DNA of 64,000 nucleotides, from contig NW_024468912.1 in assembly GCF_011745365.1 (NCBI RefSeq), forward strand, positions 310,001 through 374,000. Direction: 5' to 3'. The notes below the pieces were generated by a model that saw only the letters and a program-made list of their open reading frames with translations, was not told where the DNA came from and searched no databases. The stretch's first letter is position 1. Every line of letters starts with the position of its first letter. Below are positions 35,364 through 44,380 of the stretch, piece by piece. This stretch comes from Cryphonectria parasitica EP155 (Eukaryota > Ascomycota > Sordariomycetes > Diaporthales > Cryphonectriaceae). A program made the translations under genes and the position numbers.

Positions 35364-35405
<42 letters not shown>

Positions 35406-36066
35406 CCAGGTCATCAGAAATGAGGTGGCTAGCTAGCTAGCTAGCTGGAAGGGAGGATCGCGCGCACCAATTTTGCTCCACTCGTACACCATGCCCTGTA
35501 CCGGCGCATCCGTGCCGACTTGCTTCGTATACAGATAATTCTTTGTGAAAACGAGGTCATACTTCTTCCTCTGTGGTATGGACACGCTGATCTCCTTGAC
35601 CTCGAGCAACACCACCTCCTTGGCGGCAGCGTTTGCCAGGTTTATAAGCAGTGAGTCGTTGGCGGGCACTGGCGAGGCGGACTGTCCGACTTTGAAAGTT
35701 GGCCCAGCTCGTACAGGTGGCGCTATCATGCCATGATCGACGGTGGTGTTCGAGCCGTCCTGGCCTTGTACTTCAATCCGTCGTCTTTTCGCGCTGGGTT
35801 CATTGGAGAGGAACTCGTCGAACACGAAATTGGTGATTGAGTTGAAGAGGATAACGCGCTCAGGAGTATCTGGGAGGAAGACGGAGTTTAAGGTCAGCCT
35901 TCATTGTGGTACCGCAAGGCTTATTTTCACGCTTCGGGGACAGTCCAGAGAGAACTTGAGCGGCTGTTTGGGTTGTCACCGCACCGGCAGCTTGTTTGAT
36001 CCCTTCGATGAGATCAGGGCGGCCTGCGAAGACCTGGCTCACTTTCTCGTGCCCGAGACTGGTCAT
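34294..36066 (-). CDS. RTT106: histone chaperone Rtt106
   Basis: Exons 36066..35913, 35869..35468 and 35318..34294 give 526 aa; frame is kept. Rtt106 binds H3K56-acetylated H3-H4 and deposits it during replication and silencing in the nucleus. The N-terminus (LGHEKVSQVFAGRPDLIEGI) matches the family's dimerisation helices. TPERVILFNSITNFVFDEFLS leads to a basic KRRR stretch. PH domain 1 covers about residues 95-200 (KKYDLVFTKNYLYTKQVG) and PH domain 2 about 265-350 (YRLNEKAVHVKAFRGSKDG, LFFLPNGILWGYKKPLLFIP). Then come FGMIDQDDYQVIDETYV and a long Asp/Glu-rich tail, typical of histone chaperones. The first intron is only 43 nt; the second contains a (TCA)n microsatellite. It lies head-to-tail downstream of argininosuccinate lyase on the minus strand. 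Confidence 0.93.
35364..35404. repeat. (TCA)n microsatellite in RTT106 intron 2
   Basis: About 13 TCA units (ATG/GAT on the gene strand) within the 149-nt intron, followed at about 35428-35445 by tandem GCTA units. On the gene strand this makes a spurious run of Met codons that is not part of the protein. Confidence 0.9.
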
Positions 36067-36643
36067 TGTAAGAGTCCTCGAACACACCCAACCGTGACTA
36101 GAAGTATGAAGGGACAAGTACAGTCAGGCCACTTGAGGCCCAAGTTCGAGATGTGCTATTCACGGCTGAAGATCGTGTCAAGGTGGTGTATTGGTGTGTG
36201 TTAAGGGTACAAGGAAGGCGTGTTTCCGGGTAGGCGAAAACTTTCGACGTCACCTTGGAGCTGTAAGTGCTAAAGTGAGTGGGCCCAAACGCCCCAGGCG
36301 CGTGCGTGTGCTAGGCGATGGCCAGCTGCTAGAATTTCTTACGTAACATAGATTTCGAGGCGTGGAAAAGGGCTTTGTTCCCTTTGGTCAATAATATGCT
36401 ACAGACCATGTTATCAATAGGAAAAGCAAACAGTATAAATTCACATCAAGGTCTTCTTAACTGTCTCTCCCTGGGATCTGCTTCCTTTTTGTTTTGCCGT
36501 CTACTCATCTCCTTGGACTATTGACCCAGATCGGGCCAGAGCTTTGCCCTAGGCATTCTTCCCCTTGCACCTGGAAAGTCATCACTATGGAACTGATGCC
36601 CCAGCTTCACTTTATACTACCGTATCTGATAGAGACTAAGAAC
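36067..36643. other. intergenic between argininosuccinate lyase and RTT106
   Basis: 577 bases containing the 3' end of argininosuccinate lyase and the promoter of RTT106. No gene or recognisable element is seen. Confidence 0.5.
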
Positions 36644-38206
36644 TTATGCAATCATACCGTTGAGTACCTTGACTTGCTCCAACACGCACGCCTTGCTGGT
36701 GCCTCCCTTGGCTGACCGCATCTCCACGCTCTTCTCGTAGTCAAATGTCTCCTTGATGTCCTCATCAAACCTCTCGTCCACGCCTTTCATTTGCTCGTAG
36801 GTCAACTCGTTCATGGGCGTACCAGTCTTCTCAGACAGGGCGACCACCCGCCCGGAGATGTGATGTGTCTCTCGGAATGGCACACCCTTGCGCACCAGAT
36901 AGTCTGCTACATCGGTTGCGAGCATGAAGGGGTCAAGCGCCGCCTTCATCTTCTCGGGCTGTGTATCCAGTGTAGACAGCACCCCCTCGGCGATTTGGAT
37001 GCTGTCGCCCACCGTCTTGACGTGGTCCAGCATGGGCTCTACCGACTCCTGCAGATCCTTGTTGTAGGTGCTGGGCAGACCCTTCAGGGTCATCATGAAG
37101 CCTGCCATGTGGCCAAACGCACGGCCGCTCTTGCCGCGCAGCAGCTCGAGGCTGTCCGGGTTCTTCTTCTGCGGCATGAGCGAGCTGCCTGTCGAGTAGG
37201 CATCTGCCAGCCGCACAAAGCCAAACTCGGCGCTGGAGTAGATGATCAGGTCCTCGGCCCACCGACTAATGTGCTGCATAAGAAAGCTACCCCACTGCAG
37301 GGTCTCGAGGACAAAGTCGCGGTCGGCGACAGCGCCCATCGAGTTCCACAGGAGCTGATCGAAGCCCAGCTCTTTCGACATCATCTCCCTGTCGATGCCA
37401 AAGGGGTTGCCTGCCAGCGCGCCACAGCCCAGCGGACTCCTGTTGACGCGCTTCCGGATCTCGCGCAGCCTCTCGAGGTCGTTGGCAAACGCGAAGCCAT
37501 AGCTCAGCATCCAGTGGCTCCAGCGGATCGGCTGGGCGCGCTGCAGATGCGTGTATCCTGGCATGACGTAGTCCACTTCCATCTCCGCCCTCCTCGCGAC
37601 AACCTTGAGGAAGCTGACTAGGTAGTCCTCCAGCTTGTCCAGCTCGTCCCGCAGCCACAGGCGCATGTCGGTAGCAATCTGCTCGTTACGACTCCGGCCG
37701 GTATGCAGCTTGCCCGCGATATCCTTGCCGATAATCTCGCCTAGCCGGCGCTCGTTGGCGGTGTGAATGTCCTCGTCTGCGCCGGGGATGCTCTTGAAGG
37801 TGCCATTCTCCCACTCCTGCTCGACCTGCAGCAAGCCGGCCTCGATCTTCTCAAACTCGGCCTGGGTGAGGCGGCCAGCTTTCGTGTTGGCGCGGGCAAA
37901 AGCTATAGAACCCAGGATATCCTGCTTATGGAGGACATTGTCGAAGGATAGAGACTCGTTGTACTGCTCCATAAGAGGGTCGAGGCCGCCTAGACAGGGG
38001 GAAAAAAGGATATACGGGTCAGCGTTGGAGCTGCGAGGAGCCTGGATTGTTTGGAGCAAGACGTGGTTCGAAAGGGTCAATTGGGCGTCCATGAGTGCCC
38101 ATAGTGCTCATTATCCTCCTTAATCGTCTGAGGAGTGGAAGAGAATGAACTAACCAGTGAAGCGGCCTCCCCAGAGCATATTGTCCTTCTTGCCGGTCGA
38201 AGCCAT
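36644..38206 (-). CDS. ARG4: argininosuccinate lyase
   Basis: Exons 38206..38155 and 37989..36644 give 465 aa, the family's normal length. The enzyme splits argininosuccinate into arginine and fumarate, the last step of arginine synthesis, as a cytosolic homotetramer. The start [16 protein letters not shown] is family-typical (LWGGRF). Signatures seen are [45 protein letters not shown] and the fumarate-lyase signature [12 protein letters not shown], at about residues 285-296 in the mobile catalytic Ser loop. The C-terminal [12 protein letters not shown] is also conserved. The 165-nt intron after codon 17 is larger than its neighbours. A TGACTCA at 38396 lies 190 bases upstream and could place the gene under GCN4/CPC1 amino-acid control. 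It is divergent from the secreted esterase gene. Confidence 0.98.
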
Positions 38207-39472
38207 CGTGTCGTCACTCTTCCTGTCTTCTCACGCTGTACAGGGCTCCGTCAGAAGCAATTGGTGGAGGTTTCGTTTGGGGAAGTAAAAATGGCGGACA
38301 GGTTGTTGGCCCCTGGTGGAATAGCAATCGATTGATGCGTAGAAATTGGTCAGAAGATCACTTCTGACTGTCCAGTTACTGCGAAGATGAAAGCTTGACT
38401 CATAGTCTAAGTCCTGTGAGGGCGGAAAAAACGAAGAACTTCTGAGCATCCCTGTTCACTGACAGAACGATAAGACGATAAGGATCCCTGCATGGAGCTA
38501 CCCCTGCACTGCACTGTACTAGGCGTCTACCATAGGACCACAGCACCTAGCACACTAAAGTCGTTGGATGGGCGCTGTGAATGTTTACATTACAACACCT
38601 GTTGTGGAATCACTAAGTACCATAGTAGCTGGTACGTCCGGCCTCCGGAGCTTGGGTCCTAACTCATCACTTGTATTTTATGTACACTGGGCCAAGGAAT
38701 AATCCTATGGATATATGCTGCACCTCAATCTTGGAGTCGAGACACACGTTTAAGTTGAAATGGTTGAGCAATAAACTCATGTCAGCGCGAGGGATTGGTT
38801 TGTCTCTCCAAAGGCCTGGCGCACTCCTCATATTTTCCTGGCTCGGACCTGGCTAATGCTGGAAATAAGTATCGCATTTACAGTTCCGTCGAACAACAAC
38901 ATGTCATCTGAAATCCGAGGTGCTCTTTAAGTATTTGAAATGTCCTCGAAAGGCTGCTTTGCTAACGAAGATACACGATATACGCCCACCGCTCCGCAAT
39001 TAATTCGATACGACGATATTGATTCGTCCTACACCCGTACCATTCCTCACAATCTGTCTCCTGTGCAGCAGACCCCGTTCCTTTCGTCCGTACTCGTTAT
39101 TGCGGCACGAGTTGCGCCGTTGGTCGAGGCACCGAGCGGGGGCCTATTCGAGTGGTATTCACTATTACTTGGAGATCTTACTCTCTTCCTCTGCTAAACG
39201 AATACGAGAGCTCTTGTCCCTGTCTCCTCAACAGCCTGTCATGCCGCACAACTGGTCGTTTCGATGCAGACTGTTACACGTAATATAAGCCAGTTTAGGC
39301 TGTTGGCGGCGTATTTACAATAAGCCCGAACACCACCCTCCATGAGAACATAGCTTAAGATGTAATAGTATAAGAAGGTTGCCAAGACAGAACTGTAAAG
39401 CGCAACACATACCATGTTGATGTTGTGATCTGCATCCTCTATTACTTTGTCCATTAAAAATAACATCTCAAA
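38207..39472. other. 1.3 kb divergent intergenic region
   Basis: This is the shared upstream region of argininosuccinate lyase (-) and the SGNH esterase (+). An 85-codon ATG frame at 38940-39197 has plausible protein texture (IRYDDIDSSYTRTIPHNLSP) but no recognised family, no clear splice partners, and stops soon after. It could be a relic or a small unrecognised gene. The rest is AT-richer and featureless. Confidence 0.35.
38396..38402. promoter_or_regulatory. TGACTCA, possible GCN4/CPC1 (general amino-acid control) site
   Basis: TGACTCA matches the bZIP consensus TGASTCA. It is 190 bases upstream of the argininosuccinate lyase start, and arginine genes of fungi are known targets of this control. 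The 7-mer also occurs elsewhere in the window (for example near 23982 and 32658), so chance is possible. Confidence 0.45.
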
Positions 39473-40302
39473 ATGTTTTGCAAGGCTCTGGTGTTAGCCG
39501 TTAGCTTAGGGAGGGCAGTTGTGGCTCAAGGAGGATCACTCAAAATCAGTACGCCGACGATGAAGATGCGTAAAGGAGAAGACAGAAAGGTTCCGGCTGA
39601 CAAGATCTGTAGTGCCCCTAGGCGACAGCATCACCGAGATCACCTGCTGGCGCGCCAAATTGTGGGATCTCCTCGCCGACGCGAACGTCACCTCTGACAT
39701 CCAGTTCGTCGGCTCCATGACCGACAATCCACAGAACTGCACCGCCGTCCACACAGACTGGGATCACCACCACGAGGGCCACTCCGGCTACCTGGCCATT
39801 GATATTGCCAACTCAGACCTCACGGGCTGGCTCGCCGCCGCGGAGCCGGATGTGGTCATGTTCATGCTGGGCACGAATGATGTCTTCCAGGGCCATGCTA
39901 CGACGGATATCATCGCGGCGTATACGAAGATGGTTGGCGAGATGCGGGCGAGCAACCCTAATATGAAAATCATTGTGAGTCTCCTGTTCAGGGTGAAGTG
40001 AAAGTTTAGTCACAATTTCTTCCTTCTGACAAAATGTTTTCTCCTCATAGGTCGATACGGTCATCTCATCCCCCTATGAGCAGTCTGGGATTACTGCCCT
40101 TAACAATGCAATTCCAGCTTGGGCTCAGGGGGCAAATACGACGGCTTCTCCCATTTACATTGCCGACATTGCTGCTGTCTTCCCAGCCGGTAACACAGAC
40201 CTGAGAGATGGTGTCCATCCTAACGACGCAGGCGACACTGTGATTGCCAACGTACTGGCGCCTCTGTTGACTTGGGTCATACAGTCAAGCACTGCGAGTT
40301 GA
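39473..40302 (+). CDS. secreted SGNH/GDSL hydrolase (carbohydrate esterase family 3-like)
   Basis: Exons 39473..39548, 39613..39974 and 40051..40302 give 229 aa, typical of CE3 and related fungal esterases. An N-terminal signal peptide (MFCKALVLAVSLGRAVVAQG) predicts secretion. Block I reads IMPLGDSITEI with the nucleophile Ser, block III MFMLGTNDV with the oxyanion Asn, and block V LRDGVHPND with the catalytic Asp and His. Phases at both introns join exactly, and the first splice creates the KIMPLGDSIT junction. CE3 enzymes deacetylate xylan and other plant polysaccharides, so a role in plant cell-wall breakdown is likely but inferred. The gene has no neighbouring glycoside hydrolases. Confidence 0.92.
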
Positions 40303-41690
40303 TTTGGTTTTGCGTCGGATAGGCAGCATGCTGGGCTCAGGGTCGAGGAGGTGACTGAAGTTTGATGAAGCATGATGAACGAAGGAAAGAGAGGATAATC
40401 TTTTCCAGAATCTATTAAAGGAAAAGAAGTAGACGGCAAACCTCGAGATCTTTCTCAGACTGCGATGATGACTCCCTTAGTTTGCAAAAGTCAGATACTC
40501 GGGGCTTCTGAGATGGCGCAATGGGTACCTCTTTTGCATCTCAAGGGAAAGAAGAGAGCAAATCAAGAAGCAGGACATCACAACTCATCTCCTCCATGCT
40601 TCTGGCCAAGACTTCGGACTATCAGTCAACCGTGATTTCGAGACATACACTGCCACCCAGAAGGCTCCAACATGGTTATCCCACTAGCATTGTCTTGACA
40701 CCGATCTTTGATATGATTTGAGACCAAGTAAATTGGGATCGACGATCTCTGTGATAACAACGTAGCACTGCAAAGCCTTGGTGATATGCCAAGACTCCAT
40801 GTGTGCAAGTAGTTATCATCAAAGCCTCTTCGAGCCCTTCGTTGTCCCTTCTCTTGGTCCATTGGTGTGTCTATTGTGCTAAAAAGAATGTCAAGAGCAC
40901 ACGGTGTATCTGTTTATAATCAGAACCCACTGATGAAAATAAAATTTATTAGCAAACATGCGACTCTATATATAACCCAACTAATTCATTCCGTTCTCCT
41001 TGTCTTTTCAACTCATCTCACAACATGGGCAGCTTGCGCGCATCGAGAATGTTGACAACATCCTGATAATGGGACTTGGCAGACCTTGGCCGATCGCGGG
41101 TTTTCAACCAGGAGACACGGCTGTGACAATCCCGAGAATGTCGTGACACAGGTGGGCCCCCGTCCGCTGATCTCATGGCCTTCAAATCACTCAGCACACA
41201 CTTTGAAGTTCCCACATTATCTCAGATAAGGAAAATGGCTCGGCCAGTCTTCTCTGGGGCCATGACAGCTCGGGTTCAGTATGATACAGTTTAAGCAGGA
41301 TCGGCTCCTAGGAAAGCTGGAGCAGAACGCGTCGGTGAAGTTGAAAGCGCGACAGTTATCACATTGTAAACTGCGAGGTCGGATTTGCAGACCCGCAAAA
41401 TTGACTTGGACGATCTCCCTATCTCTATCTCTTGCAAATGTTCCAGCCACCTGGAGAGTGGGACAGCTCATAGGGGAAATGGTGAGAGCAGACTTGGGAC
41501 GAATATCTAGCGGTTAAATAGCAGCAATTCCAGTACCAGTGATATTCTCTGCGAAGCACATCAAGGACCTTCGACCACCTCAGTGAAAACCATACACATC
41601 AACCAGCTTGGACCAATTCGATCATTACCGCCATACATTCTTTCTATCCATATTGCACTGCGAGCAGCTGCAAAACACGTGTTTATCAGG
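40303..41690. other. 1.4 kb intergenic region
   Basis: No supportable gene. An AT-rich stretch at 40900-41000 separates the esterase 3' UTR from the promoter of the small secreted protein. Short open frames on either strand show no recognisable features. Confidence 0.45.
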
Positions 41691-42223
41691 ATGCGTTTCT
41701 CCTACGCCATCGTTGCCCTCGTTAGCTTGGCCACTGCCTTGGTGAGATATTCTATACAGATCCTTTCCCGTCTAAGATTGTGTGCCGGTGGAGATTACAT
41801 GCGACTGACTTTCTCCCTCTCATACCTCAGCCTACACAAGGTCCCATCGAGGACAGAAGCCCTTGCTCACCGGATGAATGTTACCAAAACGTCCGCACAG
41901 TAGTCTTCGAGGAGCGCACGAACAAGCGCAATCAGACCGTGAGAGCAGTGGCCACAAGTGGTCCTAGGCGGTCGCTTAACTTGGTCGAAGTCGACACTCG
42001 GGATGTTGAGGACAAGGACGTCCAGAAGCGGGTTGACCCGTACCCCCAAATCGATGTCCAGGTTCGCGGACAGGCTCGCGGATTGGGATACGAGCAGCGC
42101 AGAAACACAAGCGCAAGGGCCGTAGACACGATGGATCACGCCTCGAAGCAGTCCAGAAACTTGTTCAGGACCGAACGTCTCCAGGAGCGTGGCGATGGTC
42201 TCCAGGTCGAGGAGAGCGCTTGA
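41691..42223 (+). CDS. small secreted protein with dibasic sites, unknown function
   Basis: Exons 41691..41741 and 41831..42223 (89-nt intron right at the end of the signal peptide) give 147 aa. MRFSYAIVALVSLATALPTQG is a clear signal peptide. The mature part is very polar, with no hydrophobic core and only two Cys (SPCSPDECYQNV). It contains several dibasic pairs that could be Kex2 sites (NKR, PRR, QKR, QRR), dividing it into peptides of roughly 15-40 residues. It could be an effector-like protein or a Kex2-processed precursor. No repeated core peptide is present, and no RiPP enzyme genes are nearby, so a ribosomal natural product is not supported. The sequence beyond the TGA continues in a related style in another frame (see findings). 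Confidence 0.75.
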
Positions 42224-43105
42224 GAGGGAAAAAACCAGACCACAGGCGCAAGAGCGGCCATACGACGTCGAGGAGCGCGGTCTCCAAGATAAAATGTCTC
42301 ACTGCTGAGCAACCGCTCTCGGGAGGGAGGCTCTGTATGATCGATTTAGCAACGACACAATGTGCTCATATAAGTTCACGGGAAATGCAGGCCTAGCTGG
42401 CCACCATCTCAAGGTGTTGAGCACTTTCGAAAAGGACTCTGGTCCTGGGGCCAATCAGTGAGGAAGGTTGTTCAACAAAGGCCGTCAAATTGATCCAAAA
42501 AGTGAACTGATTATGATCAAAATCATGCATATGGTTACATACTATGGTAGTCCCAAAGAGTGGCTTGATGGTGATGATATCCAGAGCGATTAAGATATCG
42601 TATCATACCCTCCAAACGCGTTGTTGACCGGCCGCTATGTCACTATGCATGACCGACAGGGATCCAGGCCTGAGGCTGACGAGTGAGACAGGACCAAAGG
42701 ATAGAGTTAGCGCTAGGCAGATTCAAATTCCCCTACAGGCTGCTTTTGTACAGTTGGCAACCACACTCGGCACCACTAACCACGGGTTGTTGCTCCGGGA
42801 CGACGACGTCATCGCTTGGCCCAGATATGATGTCGTCCGTCAGCAGGTCAGGTTGTCCATAGGAAACACTCAACCCGGTGGTTGATTTTTTGGGGGGGTT
42901 TTTCAAAAGTTTTCTTCCTCAAGCAAAAGGCAAACAAATGATCAAAAGAAGACGCAAGCACACAAAGTCACAAATTCATCTCTTGTACCTTGTGCACGCC
43001 GATCCACTAGTTCCATATTGTTTCCGCCTTGTCCATCAAAAATCGAGCTAGTGATGCCGTGACAAGTTCACTGTCCAACACTATTCGATTCCACTATTCC
43101 CCATT
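42224..43105. other. intergenic region
   Basis: 882 bases. The first 80 resemble a continuation of the preceding gene in a shifted frame. An 82-codon ATG frame at 42637-42885 (ending RLSIGNTQPGG) has fair codon texture but no recognised family. The last 200 bases are leader and promoter of the Arg/Ser-rich gene. Confidence 0.4.
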
Positions 43106-44380
43106 ATGAAGCCTGCCCGAAGCGACCGCGGTGATGGTGAGGGTAGCCGCTCAAGGAGGAAGTCTCGGCACCACAGGGATGACTCTATTCGTGATGACTC
43201 GTCTGTTGATAGCGGCTACTATGGCTCTTCAGCATCACCAGTCTCGCCACGAGCTCCGCAGAAACACGTCTCGAGAGATCACCAGCATCTAACATCTCCG
43301 AAGCACGACCGTCACCGAGGCTGGTCTAAACATGATGCCAGTAGGGAGAGGAGTGACGACGACTGGGATGACGCCGGCAGTGAATCGGACTACGACCCAA
43401 AAGCAAAATACTATGATCCCGTCGACGATGACGTCTATCGAGAGATCTCTTTCCGGGCCCGAGAGACGCCAGATCAAACACTACTAGGCGAGAGCATCGA
43501 GAAGAGACGGGAGGGCGAAGGTGAAAGGGAACATCATGCCAGACGGCGACGTCGAAGTGGCCACGAACGGCGAGACTCCACATCCCATCGCCGCCGCTCA
43601 GTATCCTCCAACGAGAGTGACATATCCCGCGACCTGCACAGACATTCGGATCGCTCTCCACGGCAATCTTCTCATCGATCCTCCGACCTGTCTCGGCCTC
43701 GACCAGACTCTCATCGTCGTCCACTCTCCCCAATACCGTCCGAACAGTCTGAGGGCTGGCTGACTTCCTCGAAACGGGCGGTGGGACCTCGGAACCGAAG
43801 TCGCTCCCTTATTGACCGCCACAAGAGGGATTCGAGCAACGACTCATTCTCAGATATATCAAACCTTGGATCCACAGACCCGCAAGAGAAGGACCTCAAC
43901 CCAAAATCACGAACATCTCCAGAAAGGCCCCCAAGGTCACGCACTCGAGACGGACACGGTCGCGAGAGGAGCCTACAGGACAACAAATCCGGGTCGTCTT
44001 CATACAAGGGGGCTGCAGACATGGATGATGCGTGGTACAAGACTTTCAAGGACAGAATCACGAAAGGCGTGGATATGAACCAGGTGAAGAAAGTCGGGCT
44101 TGACGCTGCCGCCGTCGCCGCGGTCAAGGTGGCGGTCGGTACGCAGCTGCCCTGGAAGCAGCGCATACCCAAGACCATCGCTGTCGGCCTTGCTGCAGCA
44201 GTGACGGACTTTCTGATCTCCAAGACATCCTTCAAACCTAAAGGAATGGTCGGCACAATGTATGCCAGACAGCTTGTGGAGATTGCCTTGGCCAACTTGG
44301 TCATAAATCCGGTTAGCAGCAAGGTCACCGGTGTGGCACAGAAGGCCAATGGCAAGGCAGGTGCTGGGAGGAGAAGATGA
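43106..44380 (+). CDS. Arg/Ser-rich protein with a hydrophobic Ala/Gly-rich C-terminus, unknown function
   Basis: Single exon, 424 aa, starting at the ATG in CCATTATGAAGCC. Residues 1-300 are highly charged, full of Arg, Ser, His and Asp with SR/RS and RRRR groups (REHHARRRRRSGHERR, SHRRRSVSSNES), and probably disordered. Residues about 310-415 differ sharply: an amphipathic start (DDAWYKTFKDRITKGVDMNQ) and then Ala/Gly-rich helices (LDAAAVAAVKVAVGTQ, TIAVGLAAAVTDFLIS, RQLVEIALANLVINPVSS). They could insert in or pack against a membrane. No domain is recognised. The RS part recalls splicing or nuclear-speckle proteins, but the C-terminus argues for a membrane or scaffold role. The last residues are basic (GAGRRR). 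Confidence 0.85.
   Translation: MKPARSDRGDGEGSRSRRKSRHHRDDSIRDDSSVDSGYYGSSASPVSPRAPQKHVSRDHQHLTSPKHDRHRGWSKHDASRERSDDDWDDAGSESDYDPKAKYYDPVDDDVYREISFRARETPDQTLLGESIEKRREGEGEREHHARRRRRSGHERRDSTSHRRRSVSSNESDISRDLHRHSDRSPRQSSHRSSDLSRPRPDSHRRPLSPIPSEQSEGWLTSSKRAVGPRNRSRSLIDRHKRDSSNDSFSDISNLGSTDPQEKDLNPKSRTSPERPPRSRTRDGHGRERSLQDNKSGSSSYKGAADMDDAWYKTFKDRITKGVDMNQVKKVGLDAAAVAAVKVAVGTQLPWKQRIPKTIAVGLAAAVTDFLISKTSFKPKGMVGTMYARQLVEIALANLVINPVSSKVTGVAQKANGKAGAGRRR

Noticed and set aside
35364..35403. An N-terminal poly-Met protein on the minus strand
   Set aside because: The Met run is the (TCA)n repeat inside RTT106 intron 2; splice signals and frame join the flanking exons instead.
36791..37621. 276-codon open frame on the plus strand
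   Set aside because: It is antisense to argininosuccinate lyase and mirrors its codon bias; no family features.
41691..42223. A RiPP (ustiloxin-like) precursor
   Set aside because: Dibasic sites and a signal peptide are present, but there is no repeated core peptide and no DUF3328-type or other tailoring gene nearby.
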